Shown here one piece after another: positions 7,884-17,462 of a DNA stretch of 64,000 nucleotides. A program made the position numbers and the translations under genes. Origin of the DNA: Peribacillus huizhouensis (lineage in GTDB: Bacteria > Bacillota > Bacilli > Bacillales > DSM-1321); the NCBI RefSeq assembly GCF_014138605.1, contig NZ_JACJHX010000001.1, positions 372,001-436,000 of the forward strand, in the 5' to 3' direction. Under the pieces are notes generated by a model, which saw nothing but the letters and a program-made list of their open reading frames with translations, was not told the origin of the DNA and ran no database searches. Each line of letters begins with the position of its first letter. Position 1 is the stretch's first letter.

Positions 7884-9698
7884 TTGCCTGAAAGAAAAGA
7901 AGTAACAAAAAATTCAAAAAGAAAAAAAGAAGGAAGGATGAGTTATAAAGGTCTATGTATGCTAATAGTTTCTGTTCTATCATTAACAGCTTTTAACACA
8001 AATCATACTATAGTTGATGGCAAAAAGCATGGAATACTAAATAATACAAATGCAAATACAACAAACTTATTCACGACAGTTACAACTAATTCTAAACCCG
8101 CTATCAAAAATGGACACTTAAATTACGGATTGTCTTCTGATACTCCTTTTACAGGTATTCTAAGCCATCTATTATATACGGGTAATCCAGATTCATTAAT
8201 TTTGCAATTCTTTGATGAAAGTTTATTACAATCCGATGAGAACTATACGTTTAATAATGAAGGAGCTGCAACATATGAAATGTCTGATGATAATAAAACC
8301 ATAACATTAACGATTAAAGATCATGTAAAGTGGCACGACGGAGCACCTGTAACGGGTTCGGATTTAGAATATGCATTCCTTGTAATTGGTAATCCAGACT
8401 ATACAGGTGTTAGATATGATAAACAAATGCAAATGGTAAAAGGTATGGAAGAATACCATAAGGGAAAAGTAGATTACATTTCTGGCATAAAAGTTGATGG
8501 CAAAAAAATATCCATTACATTTAAAGAAGCTAATCCATCCATACTAACAGGTGGCGTTTGGACCTATCCGATGCATAAAGAATATTTGAAAGATGTAGCC
8601 ATTGGTGACTTAGAATCTTCTGATAAAATCCGAAAAACTCCAATAGGTTTTGGGCCGTTTCAAGTAAAAAAAATTATTCCTGGTGAAGCAGTTGAATTTG
8701 TTTCAAATGACGAGTATTGGCAAGGTAAACCTCAACTAGGCAGTATTTCACTTAAAGTGATTAACCCTGATTTAGCGGTGAAAGCTATTGAAACAGGCGA
8801 ATTAGACATCGTTGAAATTTCAGCGGATCAATATGACCAAGCTAAAAATTTGCAGAACATCGAAACACTAGGATATGTTGGATTTGCCTATTCATATATC
8901 GGCTTTAAACTAGGGCATTTTGACCCCATATCTAAGACCACGAAAATGGACAATCCAAAAATGGCTAACATAAACCTTCGTCAAGCGCTTGCCTATGCGA
9001 TTGATAATAAAGCTGTCGGTGAAAAAATTTATAAGGGGCTTCGTTTCCCAGCAAACACAGTAATACCAGCGATTTCTCACTATCATAACTCCAAGATTAA
9101 AGGATATTCTTTTAATCAGCAGAAGTCTAAACGACTATTGGATGATGCAGGTTATATCGATACAGATGGCGATGGTATACGTGAAGATTTAAAAGGAAAG
9201 AAATTTACAATTTATTTTGCTTCTATGAATGGAGATGCGAATTCAGAACTACTTGCACAGTATTACATTCAACAATGGGGTGATATTGGGTTGGACGTTC
9301 AACTCGTTGATGGACGCCTTCAAGAGTTCAACTCTTTTTACGACATGGTAGCATTAGACGATCCTAAAATCGACATTTTTCAAGCAGCTTGGCAAGCAGG
9401 TTCTGATCCAGATCCATCTGGAATCTGGGATAAAAACTCAGATTATAACTATACCCGTTGGGTGAATCAAACGAGTCAAGATTTACTCGCAAAAGGACTT
9501 TCTCCTAAAGCATTCGATAAAAAATACCGTAAAGAAGTGTATGATGAATGGCAACAACTCGTTCATGATGAAGTACCAATGATTCCTACTTTATTCCGTT
9601 ATAATCTTGCAGTTGCAAATCTACGAATTAAAGATTTTGACTACAAATTTACTGATTGGTCTAAAGTCGCTGTAACTGCCGAGGATGCAGTAAGATAA
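7884..9698 (+). CDS. Peptide ABC transporter substrate-binding protein (SBP family 5)
   Basis: A 604-residue extracytoplasmic solute-binding protein of the OppA/AppA/DppA class, which captures oligopeptides for an ABC importer. Family blocks are visible: YTFNNEG...TITLTIKDHVKWHDGAPVT near the N-terminus, VNLRQALAYAID-like INLRQALAYAID mid-protein, and DPDPSGIWDKN later. The N-terminus has a basic stretch and a hydrophobic core ending SLTAFNTN. The expected lipobox cysteine (LTAC) is replaced by Phe, so classical lipid anchoring seems lost. TTG at 7884 has GGAGGT 7 bases upstream; an alternative ATG at 7938 also has a purine-rich stretch. The cognate transporter may be the App-type operon at 11.3-15.1 kb on the other strand. 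Confidence 0.9.
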   Translation: MPERKEVTKNSKRKKEGRMSYKGLCMLIVSVLSLTAFNTNHTIVDGKKHGILNNTNANTTNLFTTVTTNSKPAIKNGHLNYGLSSDTPFTGILSHLLYTGNPDSLILQFFDESLLQSDENYTFNNEGAATYEMSDDNKTITLTIKDHVKWHDGAPVTGSDLEYAFLVIGNPDYTGVRYDKQMQMVKGMEEYHKGKVDYISGIKVDGKKISITFKEANPSILTGGVWTYPMHKEYLKDVAIGDLESSDKIRKTPIGFGPFQVKKIIPGEAVEFVSNDEYWQGKPQLGSISLKVINPDLAVKAIETGELDIVEISADQYDQAKNLQNIETLGYVGFAYSYIGFKLGHFDPISKTTKMDNPKMANINLRQALAYAIDNKAVGEKIYKGLRFPANTVIPAISHYHNSKIKGYSFNQQKSKRLLDDAGYIDTDGDGIREDLKGKKFTIYFASMNGDANSELLAQYYIQQWGDIGLDVQLVDGRLQEFNSFYDMVALDDPKIDIFQAAWQAGSDPDPSGIWDKNSDYNYTRWVNQTSQDLLAKGLSPKAFDKKYRKEVYDEWQQLVHDEVPMIPTLFRYNLAVANLRIKDFDYKFTDWSKVAVTAEDAVR

Positions 9699-9954
9699 TG
9701 AGAATCTTTAATCAGTAGGGGGCTTTTCTTCCCCCACTGATTGTTAGTCCCGTTCTACTGTCGCTAATACCTTCACTCCGCTTCGGTAAAGCGACACTAC
9801 GAACCCGATTGGTTCAACTAAACCTTTGAGAACCACAAAGGTAAGTTTCACTTTATCTCACCAATCTAGCTTTTACTGGAAGTTAACTGCCACTATCTTC
9901 ATATTACATTGTTATTTGAGGTTTGGTCTTGCTGGCGGTTAAAAGTGGGATAAA
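9699..9954 (+). repeat. R1 repeat copy (256 bp)
   Basis: Starts one base after the binding-protein stop codon. It has a left-end hairpin (CAGTAGGGGG facing CCCCCACTG), the blocks TTGTTAGTCCCGTTCTACTGTCGCTAA and CCGATTGGTTCAACTAA, and a degenerate right end ...GTTAAAAGTGGGATAAA. Confidence 0.75.
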
Positions 9955-10078
9955 ATGATGACATAAGGATGTCCAATAACAAAGTACCAGTCCCCGCCTC
10001 CCAGGTTAACTTTCTGAACTTAGCAAAATTACGTTGAATAATCGTATCACTTTTTCTATTGAACGAGTAGAAAAACGT

Positions 10079-10084
10079 TATAAT
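10079..10084 (+). promoter_or_regulatory. -10 element for the M42 peptidase gene
   Basis: A perfect TATAAT with TTGAAC 14 bases upstream, which is a short spacer. It lies 31 bases before the ATG at 10115 and inside the longer possible reading frame, which argues against an upstream start. Confidence 0.45.
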
Positions 10085-10114
10085 AGAGTAACGCAAAGAA
10101 AGGAGTTATTTCTA

Positions 10115-11164
10115 ATGGTCAAATTAATAAATAATCAAGAAATGGTTCAATACATAACGGATCTTGTATCAATTCCAAGTCCATCTGGTTATACAGAAGC
10201 AGCAATTTTATATGTTGAAAAGTTCATGAAAACAAGGAACATTCCCTATACCATTTCAAACAAAGGGGCTTTAATAGCAACAATCAAAGGAGCAGATAAC
10301 CGTAAACATCGTCTATTAACTGCGCATGTAGATACACTTGGAGCAATGGTAAAAGAAATCAAGGGCAGTGGGCGTCTGAGCTTAAGTATGATTGGTGGTT
10401 TTCGCTGGAACTCTGTTGAAGGAGAATACTGTAAAATCCACACAGCAGATGGAAAAGTTATTACAGGTACAATCTTAATCAATCAAACATCGGTTCATGT
10501 GTACAAAAACGCCGGCGATGCAAAGCGAGATGAAACGACAATCGAGGTCCGAATTGATGAAGTGGTCAAAACAAAGGCAGAAACAGAAGCACTTGGAATC
10601 TCAGTTGGTGATTTCATATCATTTGAACCACGAGTAGAAGAAACAGAAAGCGGATTTTTGAAATCTAGACACTTAGATGATAAAGCAAGTGTTGGCATTC
10701 TGTTGCATTTGATTGATATTATTCAAAAAGAAAATATTACACTCCCCTATACTACCCATTTCCTCATTTCAAATAATGAAGAGATTGGATATGGTGGAAA
10801 TTCCAATATCACACCTGAAACGGTTGAATATATTGCTGTTGATATGGGTGCAATTGGCGATGGTCAAACAACAGATGAGTACAGCGTTTCTATATGTGCT
10901 AAGGATTCTTCAGGACCTTATCACTACAAGCTTCGCCAGCATCTAATTGATCTGGCAAAGAATAATCATGTAGATTATCGGGTCGATATTTACCCTTATT
11001 ACGGTTCAGATGCATCAGCGGCAGTTCGTGCTGGCTTTGATATTGCTCATGGATTAGTAGGGCCTGGCATAGATGCATCACACGCATTTGAAAGAACCCA
11101 TATTTCTTCATTGAACCATACAGCAACATTACTTTATCATTATTTACAATCAAAATTAGTCTAA
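10115..11164 (+). CDS. M42 family metallopeptidase (glutamyl aminopeptidase-like)
   Basis: A 349-residue di-metal aminopeptidase of the YsdC/FrvX/PepA type that trims N-terminal residues from peptides in the cytoplasm. Metal and catalytic motifs are visible: TAHVDTLGAM, SRHLDDKASVG, SNNEEIGYGG, VDMGAIGDG and the late HAFERTH. The frame is open to 10034, but the ATG at 10115 is chosen because AAAGGAG sits 10 bases before it and a TATAAT lies at 10079. Its place between a peptide-binding protein and a peptide transporter suits a role in digesting imported peptides (inference). Confidence 0.93.
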   Translation: MVKLINNQEMVQYITDLVSIPSPSGYTEAAILYVEKFMKTRNIPYTISNKGALIATIKGADNRKHRLLTAHVDTLGAMVKEIKGSGRLSLSMIGGFRWNSVEGEYCKIHTADGKVITGTILINQTSVHVYKNAGDAKRDETTIEVRIDEVVKTKAETEALGISVGDFISFEPRVEETESGFLKSRHLDDKASVGILLHLIDIIQKENITLPYTTHFLISNNEEIGYGGNSNITPETVEYIAVDMGAIGDGQTTDEYSVSICAKDSSGPYHYKLRQHLIDLAKNNHVDYRVDIYPYYGSDASAAVRAGFDIAHGLVGPGIDASHAFERTHISSLNHTATLLYHYLQSKLV

Positions 11165-11286
11165 TGTTATTAGTAAATCATTACTACTCAATACTTTTTA
11201 GCTGATAGATATGGATGGCGTGTTAGAGAATTCTCTTTAAATACGTCATCCTTTGATGGTATTTTATTTCAATCATTTTCCTCATT

Positions 11287-12195
11287 TCATCCTCTTCTTT
11301 GTCTTGCATCAGCCGAACGTTTTAATGCATGTCCAATAAAATTTATACTTAACATAAGTACTAAAATGATCGCTGCAGCTGGTAACCAAATCCACCATTT
11401 ATTCTCAAGGACATCAGGGTTTCTTGCATAACTAATTAAAGTCCCTAGACTTGGTGTACTTTCAGGTAAACCAAAGCCTAAGAAAGTCAATGCAGTTTCA
11501 AGCCCTATATTGCCTGCTAAATTCAAAGTGAAGTTTACAATAATAACAGAACTTATATTAGGTAATATATGATATAGAATGATTTTCCAATGTGGAGTTC
11601 CTAATGTTTGAGAAGCTTGTACATACTCCAATTCCCGCTCAGCTAAAGTTTTCGATCGAATCAGCCTTGCTTTCCCTGTCCATAAAAAGATCGACATAAT
11701 AAAGATAAAGTTCGTGACAGTAAACTTCGGTACAACAGTAACAAATACAATGATCATCATCGTTGAAGGTAGCGACATGATAAAGTCGATCACACGCATA
11801 ATTACGTTATCGACAATTCCCCCAAAATAACCAGCTATTAGTCCTGCACATAGACCCATTAATGCTGTTAAAATTGTAATGCACAAACTTATTGTGAACG
11901 AGTTGCTGGTGCCAAAAATTAGCTGTCCTAATATATCTCGTCCAGCATAATCAGTCCCTAACAAATGTGCATCAGAAGGCATGAGATAGATGGAGAATAT
12001 ATCCACTCGGGCAATCGCTTTTTGATCTATCATAAAGGATGCTATATAGACACTTGCTAAAAAAATGAGAAGAAAGTAGAAAGATCCTAATGCAAGTCTA
12101 TCTTTCTTTATTTCCTGCCAGATAATCTTAATTCCCGATGGACTCCTATCTGCCAGTTGAACATTTTTTACTGCATCTGCCTTCATCTCTAACAA
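11287..12195 (-). CDS. appC: Peptide ABC transporter permease, AppC/OppC type
   Basis: A 302-residue membrane permease with an N-terminal OppC-type extension, a large loop, and five C-terminal helices of the BPD_transp_1 domain. The EAA-like cytoplasmic loop reads EYVQASQTLGTPHWKIILYHILPN, which contacts the ATPases. GLPESTPSLGTLISYARNP near the end is typical of OppC/AppC subunits. It is the last gene of appD-appF-appB-appC, 11 bases after appB. Confidence 0.9.
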   Translation of the reverse strand: MLEMKADAVKNVQLADRSPSGIKIIWQEIKKDRLALGSFYFLLIFLASVYIASFMIDQKAIARVDIFSIYLMPSDAHLLGTDYAGRDILGQLIFGTSNSFTISLCITILTALMGLCAGLIAGYFGGIVDNVIMRVIDFIMSLPSTMMIIVFVTVVPKFTVTNFIFIMSIFLWTGKARLIRSKTLAERELEYVQASQTLGTPHWKIILYHILPNISSVIIVNFTLNLAGNIGLETALTFLGFGLPESTPSLGTLISYARNPDVLENKWWIWLPAAAIILVLMLSINFIGHALKRSADARQRRG

Positions 12196-12206
12196 CTTCC
12201 CCCTCT

Positions 12207-13172
12207 CTATTCAATTCGTATACGAGGATCAACCACACTTAATATGATGTCTGAGAGAAGAGTACCTAGCAAAGTTGCAAATCCAAGCATCATGACAATC
12301 GCTGTTACAACACTAAAATCCCTTAATCCAATAGAACTTACAAATAATTGGCCAACTCCTGGATAACTAAAAATCGTTTCGATAATGACCGTGCCACCGA
12401 CTAATCCAGTAATTTCATATCCTAAAAAGGCTGCAATTGGTAATAAGGAGTTTCTGAAAATGTGCCGCGTATAAATTTGTGTTTCGGGAATTCCTTTAGA
12501 TCTTGCAGTACGTGCATAATCCTTATACTTGTTATCGATAATTTCATTTCTCAAATACTGAACAGTGCCTACTGTTGCGATAAGAGCTGTACTTAAAGCT
12601 GGAAGAATGACATGATGGAGTTTACTTAAATAATAGGCAAATGTCCCAGCATCAACTTTTGAGTCCACACTACCTCCAGTTGGAAACCAACCAAGTGAAA
12701 ACCCAAAAACGAATAACATAATAAGAGCAAAGATAAAAATGGGTGTCGCAAATCCTAAATAATTATAGCCAGTCACTACTTTATCAATCCATGTGTCGTT
12801 GAAGCGACCGCTTGCAATCCCCATCGGAATAGCGAGCAAATAGGTTAGGATAAGCGTTATTAATGCTAAAAATACAGTGTTCCAAATTCTTTCTGCAATG
12901 ACTTCTGAAACTGGTATTTTATGAGTGTATGATTTACCAAAGTCACCTTGTGCAATGCCAGAAATCCACCTTCTATATTGCTCATACCAAGGATCATTCA
13001 ACCCCGCTTTTTCCCTTAATTCGTAAAGCCGCTCCGGACTTATTCTTGGATCCATAGAAACTCCTGTTAGAGCATCCCCTGGCATTTGTTTCGCCAACGC
13101 AAAAACAATTACACTTAGAAGAAATAACTGAGGAATCATCACAAGAAAACGCCTTAGAATAAACTTCCACAT
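12207..13172 (-). CDS. appB: Peptide ABC transporter permease, AppB/OppB type
   Basis: A 321-residue permease with the OppB-type N-terminus (MWKFILRRFLVMIPQLFLLS), an extracellular loop with PGD and DPW motifs, and the EAA loop DYARTARSKGIPETQIYTRHIFRN. It forms the translocation pore with the AppC-type subunit. It lies 12 bases after the appF-type gene, with AGGAGG-like sequence before the ATG. Confidence 0.9.
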   Translation of the reverse strand: MWKFILRRFLVMIPQLFLLSVIVFALAKQMPGDALTGVSMDPRISPERLYELREKAGLNDPWYEQYRRWISGIAQGDFGKSYTHKIPVSEVIAERIWNTVFLALITLILTYLLAIPMGIASGRFNDTWIDKVVTGYNYLGFATPIFIFALIMLFVFGFSLGWFPTGGSVDSKVDAGTFAYYLSKLHHVILPALSTALIATVGTVQYLRNEIIDNKYKDYARTARSKGIPETQIYTRHIFRNSLLPIAAFLGYEITGLVGGTVIIETIFSYPGVGQLFVSSIGLRDFSVVTAIVMMLGFATLLGTLLSDIILSVVDPRIRIE

Positions 13173-13184
13173 CCCTCTTACCTC

Positions 13185-14111
13185 CTACGGCATTGCGACT
13201 CTATGAGTGTTTGAGATTGATTTTAAGTCGTAAGCTCTTCCATGCTCATCGAAATATTCAGGATATAACTGCTCATACTCTTTCGCAATTTTTTTTCTTA
13301 ATTCTGTTTTTTGCGCGCGTCGTTCAGGATTTAATTCTGGAATAGCAGCAATCAGTCGTTTTGTATAAATATGCTGAGGATTTTCGTAAATCTCCTCACT
13401 AATTCCTTCTTCCACTAAACGACCACGATACATAACTCCTATTTTGTCACACATATGTCGAATGACACCTAAGTCATGGCCTATAAATAAATACGTTAAT
13501 TTAAACTCTTTTTGCAAATCTTGGAGGAAGTTTAACACTTGGGCTTGTACAGAAACATCTAAAGCAGAAACTGGTTCGTCAGCAATTATTAATTTAGGTT
13601 TTAGAGTAAGAGCTCTTGCGATGCCGATTCTTTGACGTTGGCCCCCAGAAAATTCATGCGGGTATTTATACATAGAATCTGGATTTAACCCTACTTTATC
13701 CAAATAATTCTGAACACATTTCTTTTCTTCACCTACAGTCAAACATTGATAATTCCGCAGAGGTTCAGCAATGATATCAGCAACCCTTTTTCTCGGGTTA
13801 AGTGATGAATATGGATCTTGAAAAATCATTTGAATATCTTGTCGAAATGGTTTCATTTGACCAAAGGAAAATTTCGAAAGATCCTGTCCATTAAAGACTA
13901 TCCGTCCTGAAGTCATATTGATTAGTTTCAAAATCGCTTTTCCAATCGTTGATTTTCCACTACCAGATTCTCCAACAAGACCGTATGTTTCACCCTCTTT
14001 CAGTTCAAAACTAACACCATCAACCGCCCTTATGTAATCAGAGATTGTTTTAAAAACACCACCACGGATTGGGTAGTGGACTTTTAAATCATCTATTTTA
14101 AGTAAGACCAT
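13185..14111 (-). CDS. appF: Peptide ABC transporter ATPase, AppF/OppF type
   Basis: A 308-residue ATPase with Walker A GESGSGKST, Q-loop MIFQDPYSSLNPR, signature LSGGQ-like FSGGQRQR, Walker B LIIADEPVSALD, and the family's oligopeptide C-terminal tail (IYTKRLIAAIPE). It energises peptide import with the AppD-type partner. It starts at ATG 14111, 16 bases after the upstream gene. Confidence 0.92.
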   Translation of the reverse strand: MVLLKIDDLKVHYPIRGGVFKTISDYIRAVDGVSFELKEGETYGLVGESGSGKSTIGKAILKLINMTSGRIVFNGQDLSKFSFGQMKPFRQDIQMIFQDPYSSLNPRKRVADIIAEPLRNYQCLTVGEEKKCVQNYLDKVGLNPDSMYKYPHEFSGGQRQRIGIARALTLKPKLIIADEPVSALDVSVQAQVLNFLQDLQKEFKLTYLFIGHDLGVIRHMCDKIGVMYRGRLVEEGISEEIYENPQHIYTKRLIAAIPELNPERRAQKTELRKKIAKEYEQLYPEYFDEHGRAYDLKSISNTHRVAMP

Positions 14112-14127
14112 ATGCTATCTTCCCCCT

Positions 14128-15117
14128 TTACGATCCTTTAAAATAAAAATGTTTGTAGCATGTGCAACGTACTAAATGCTCGGGAGCGACTTCATGTAAA
14201 TCTGGAGATTCCTCATGAGCATTACGAGATATCCATGGGATCCGGGGACTAAACCTGCATCTTTCTCGGTTCATATTTACAATGGACGGAACCATTCCAT
14301 CTATCACATGTAACCGTTTTTTATTTGTTACTTGTGAGGGAATGGATTTTAATAACGACCTAGTGTATGGATGTAATGGATTAGCAAATATTTGTTTGAC
14401 TGTTCCAATCTCAACAACTTGTCCAGCATACATAACAATAATTCTATCTGCTACCTCTGCAACCACACTCAAATCATGAGTAATCAAGATAATACCCATT
14501 TTCGTATCTTTCTGAATGGATTTGAGCAATTCCAAGATTTGAACTTGTATCGTTACATCTAACGCAGTAGTAGGCTCATCTGCTATTACTAGAGATGGAT
14601 TACAAGCAATAGCAATAGATATCATAACCCTTTGCCTCATTCCACCTGATAATTCATGCGGAAATTGATCATAAGTACGTGTAGGATACGGTATTCCTAC
14701 TTGTGTTAATAATTCTATCGTTCTTAGTCTTCTTTTTTCTTTCGATAGCTTTGTATGAAAAGTCAAGTTTTCTTCAATTTGATCTCCAACCGTCATTAAT
14801 GGATTCAAAGCAGTTAAAGGTTCCTGGAAGATGATCCCTATCTCTTTTCCCCGTACTTGATTCATTTGCCTTTCAGAAAAATCAACCAGATCTCTTTCTT
14901 TATACTTGATTTCTCCTTCGATCTTCGTCCGTTGGTGATTATGCAATCTCATAATCGATAGAGCTAATGCACTCTTTCCACATCCTGATTCGCCAACAAC
15001 TGCTACGATTTCATTTTCAAATACTGAAAAAGAAACATGATCGACTGCTGGATAATACTTTTCTTTTATTTTAAACGAAGTGGTTAGATTCTCGATTTGC
15101 AGGATTGGTTTCTCCAT
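14128..15117 (-). CDS. appD: Peptide ABC transporter ATPase, AppD/OppD type
   Basis: A 329-residue ATPase with Walker [11 protein letters not shown]-loop [12 protein letters not shown], signature LSGGMRQR, Walker [13 protein letters not shown], and the Cys-containing oligopeptide tail (CRFSPR...CTCYKHF) found in OppD/DppD proteins. The frame opens at TTG 15150, but that site has no ribosome binding site. The ATG at 15117 follows AAAGGAG by 11 bases and begins like the family, so it is chosen. The D-F-B-C order resembles the B. subtilis app operon without appA in its usual place. Confidence 0.9.
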   Translation of the reverse strand: MEKPILQIENLTTSFKIKEKYYPAVDHVSFSVFENEIVAVVGESGCGKSALALSIMRLHNHQRTKIEGEIKYKERDLVDFSERQMNQVRGKEIGIIFQEPLTALNPLMTVGDQIEENLTFHTKLSKEKRRLRTIELLTQVGIPYPTRTYDQFPHELSGGMRQRVMISIAIACNPSLVIADEPTTALDVTIQVQILELLKSIQKDTKMGIILITHDLSVVAEVADRIIVMYAGQVVEIGTVKQIFANPLHPYTRSLLKSIPSQVTNKKRLHVIDGMVPSIVNMNRERCRFSPRIPWISRNAHEESPDLHEVAPEHLVRCTCYKHFYFKGS

Positions 15118-15527
15118 CGAATTTGATTCTCCTTTATTGTCTATTAGCAAAATGAATATGAACTATTTATTAATAGATCTTTTTTTGACGATAAATACAC
15201 GAGCTGCTTATTTATACTTTTATTACGAACTGAATGAGATGAACAAAATTTATACTTAGACGCCGAGTTAAGGATCTCACATTCTTAAAGTACGACTATT
15301 TTATTAAAGGCGATAAATAAATTCCTATTCTTATCTTTATGTAAACGGCTTTAATATAGAACATTCTCTCAACAATTCTCTAGTAAATTAAAACTTCACT
15401 TCCCTACTTCTTTCATGTACATATTAATAATCAACACACAGGAAACTCATTTCTAGTTCTTTATTAAAGATGGTCTATGTAGTCGAAAGATAGTTTCATG
15501 AAACCCAAACTTTATTGTCCAAAACAA
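15118..15527. other. 410-base gap upstream of the peptide transporter operon
   Basis: No gene or repeat was recognised here. It is AT-rich and must hold the promoter of the minus-strand operon. A possible -35 TTGTTC lies around 15240, but the match is too weak to call. Confidence 0.5.
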
Positions 15528-15550
15528 AAACGACCTTTTTTAAGGTCGCT
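15528..15550 (-). terminator. Terminator of the thioesterase gene
   Basis: On the minus strand GCGACCT and AGGTCGT form a short GC-rich stem followed by TTTTGTTTT, just after the stop codon at 15558. Confidence 0.85.
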
Positions 15551-15557
15551 CTGTTTT

Positions 15558-16067
15558 TTAAAGTCGGTGAGTCCCAAAAATATCGGCAATTGCTTTTGTA
15601 TCTTCTCTTCGCTTTTTTCTCGCTTCTGCTCTCACCACAGCTGATTCATATAGTTTTTTCTCCATCTCAGACTGCGGAATTATACTAGGCACAAATGTTG
15701 GTTTTTCATTTTCATCTAGAGCAACGAATGTCAAAAATGAAATTACGCATAAATTCCGACTACCAGAAAGCAAATCCTCTGCAATTACCTTGACAACTAC
15801 TTCCATCGAAGTTCTGCCTGTATAAGTGACAAATGCCTCTAAACAGACAGCATTTCCTTCATGGATTGGATGGAGAAAGTCGACAGAATCCGTTGATGCC
15901 GTAACGACAGATCTTCTTGAATGACGCATTGCAGAAATAGCCGCTACATCATCTATGTAGGCCATTAATTTTCCACCAAACATCGTTCCATTATTGTTCG
16001 TATCCGGTGGTAATACTAAACTTGTTTTTACCACAAGTGAATCTCTGCAATATTTCTGTTCTTCCAT
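15558..16067 (-). CDS. Acyl-CoA thioesterase, hotdog fold (YkhA type)
   Basis: A 169-residue hotdog-fold enzyme that hydrolyses acyl-CoA to the free acid and CoA. The helix motif NGTMFGGKLMAYIDDVA carries the family's catalytic Asp, followed by VTASTDSVDFLHPIHEG and the TGRTSMEV strand. The C-terminus is a basic, Arg/Lys-rich tail. It is a single gene with its own terminator. The physiological substrate cannot be read from the sequence. Confidence 0.93.
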   Translation of the reverse strand: MEEQKYCRDSLVVKTSLVLPPDTNNNGTMFGGKLMAYIDDVAAISAMRHSRRSVVTASTDSVDFLHPIHEGNAVCLEAFVTYTGRTSMEVVVKVIAEDLLSGSRNLCVISFLTFVALDENEKPTFVPSIIPQSEMEKKLYESAVVRAEARKKRREDTKAIADIFGTHRL

Positions 16068-16602
16068 TATTCAAACTCCCCTGTCCAATTCAATCTCTTT
16101 TTACGAGCAGTAACCATTTCCCAAAAGGTTTAATTTTTAGCTAAACGACCATAATCGGTCTAAATCAAACAAGATAAACAAGCTCACTGCCCATCTCTTA
16201 TTTTACTTTACATATATCGAAAATACCCGTAGTAACTGAAGTTTTAATTTTCTGGTGAACAATACATAGGGACGTAATTTTTCTTAGACCTTCTAGTAAA
16301 TAGCATAATCTCTTTTAAAAAAGAAATATCACGCTACCAATCATTTTATATTTCATGTATGATATGCTTACAAACTTGTATGGCGTTAAAACGCCACCAT
16401 TTACCATGAAGGATTAATCATGTAGCACGCTACAACCAGCTAATGACAATGGTGGCGGTGCGGAGTCGGATTTTAAGGTATCTTCTAAAATAAAATCTGT
16501 ATATCCTAAAGTCAAAGATCGGCTTTAGTAATAAGTCACAAAGCCCTGCCCCATGTCCTTCATTCAAAAAATATTTTCATTCACCAAGAAGGGGTATTGC
16601 AC
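16068..16602. other. 535-base gap with a structured inverted-repeat region
   Basis: Holds a small R1-like scrap (TTTTTACGAGCAGTAACC near 16096) and the nested inverted repeats at 16383-16461. No reading frame with a ribosome binding site was found on either strand. Confidence 0.55.
16383..16461 (+). promoter_or_regulatory. Nested, mutually exclusive inverted repeats
   Basis: The palindrome GGCGTTAAAACGCC is followed directly by ACCATT. The segment CGCCACCATT can pair either with the upstream GGCG or, over 10 bases without mismatch, with AATGGTGGCG about 50 bases downstream. The enclosed loop has two more small hairpins (CATGA/TCATG and GTAG/CTAC). This looks like a switchable RNA or a DNA repeat. 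It lies about 140 bases before a GNAT gene and no T-run follows it. Confidence 0.4.
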
Positions 16603-17124
16603 ATGGATCATTCATTACAATTTCGACTCGCTTCATTAGAGGACTTGCCAAGAATAGTGGAAATTTACAATTCAACCATAGCTTCGAGAATGGTAACAGC
16701 TGACACTTCGCCGGTATCCGTTGAATCAAGACTAGCTTGGTTTCATGATCACATTCCTGATAAAAGACCATTATTTGTAATAACGTTAGATGATCAGACT
16801 GCCGGTTGGCTAAGCTTCCAATCGTTTTATGGAAGACCTGCATATAACAAAACTGCTGAAATAAGTATCTATTTGGATGATTCGTTTCGCGGGAAAGGTC
16901 TTGGTGGACTTGCTATCCAGAAAGCCATTGATTTATGTCCCTCTTTAAACATTGCTACAATACTCGGTTTCGTATTCGGTCACAATGTACCAAGCATTAA
17001 ATTGTTTGAGAAATTCGGTTTCGAAAGGTGGGGTAATCTGCAAAAAATCGCCTTGCTAGACGGCATCGAACGAGATTTAATCATTTTAGGAAAAAGAGTG
17101 ATACACGAAAATAGGTTTAAGTAA
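16603..17124 (+). CDS. GNAT N-acetyltransferase (phosphinothricin-acetyltransferase-like)
   Basis: A 173-residue acetyl-CoA-dependent acetyltransferase. It begins FRLASLEDLPRIVEIYN, has the AEISIYLDDSFRGKGLGGLAIQKAI acetyl-CoA pyrophosphate-binding loop, and ends with NVPSIKLFEKFGFERWG, all in the order of PAT/YwnH-type enzymes. These acetylate amino groups of amino-acid-like compounds, but the substrate here is unknown. The ATG at 16603 is 8 bases after AAGGGG; a TTG two codons earlier overlaps that site and is rejected. Confidence 0.9.
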   Translation: MDHSLQFRLASLEDLPRIVEIYNSTIASRMVTADTSPVSVESRLAWFHDHIPDKRPLFVITLDDQTAGWLSFQSFYGRPAYNKTAEISIYLDDSFRGKGLGGLAIQKAIDLCPSLNIATILGFVFGHNVPSIKLFEKFGFERWGNLQKIALLDGIERDLIILGKRVIHENRFK

Positions 17125-17167
17125 AACTTCAATCAGTGGGGGGCTTTCATCCGTTAATCCGGGATAA
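17120..17167 (+). repeat. R1 repeat, minimal copy (48 bp)
   Basis: AGTAAAACTTCAATCAGTGGGGG left end fused to CCGTTAATCCGGGATAA right end. It overlaps the GNAT stop codon region, so the element reaches the gene's last bases. Confidence 0.75.
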
Positions 17168-17279
17168 CAAAAGGATGTCAAATCGGAAGCTCGTCACTGG
17201 TCACATTATACTTTATGTGTTAGTACGAGATCTCACCTTTCCAAACATCCTCTTATATATGACTATTTCGATACATCTT

Positions 17280-17462
17280 CTAGTAATCTTTACCATATTG
17301 TACATCCTTGAACGGAGTAATGTTGAAGATATTTATTAATGTGTCAAGCTCTTGACTCGCTCTAATTGTTTGCTTATTTGAAAGTCCAAAACCCTTTGCT
17401 AGCTTAATCATTTCTTCACGCTTTTTTTCAATTTCAATGGATAATTGAAGGAAAGATTCCAT
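17280..17462 (-). CDS. Spo0E family sporulation regulatory protein
   Basis: A 60-residue helical-hairpin protein with the Spo0E signature: an IEIEKKREEMIKLAKGFGLSN-type first helix and the SQELD motif in the second. Members dephosphorylate Spo0A~P and delay sporulation. Earlier in-frame starts exist at 17480 and 17483. The ATG at 17462 follows GAGGT and begins like the family, so it is chosen. It is a single gene. Confidence 0.88.
   Translation of the reverse strand: MESFLQLSIEIEKKREEMIKLAKGFGLSNKQTIRASQELDTLINIFNITPFKDVQYGKDY

Noticed and set aside
15118..15160. Start of the appD-type gene at TTG 15150
   Set aside because: No ribosome binding site before it, whereas ATG 15117 has AAAGGAG and fits the family start.
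16383..16480. T-box leader upstream of the GNAT gene
   Set aside because: GGTGGCGGTGCGG only vaguely resembles the T-box AGGGTGGNACCGCG; no specifier loop or terminator is seen.
17136..17339. 67-codon plus-strand frame after the GNAT gene
   Set aside because: Begins inside an R1 repeat, overlaps the Spo0E-like gene on the other strand and has no ribosome binding site.
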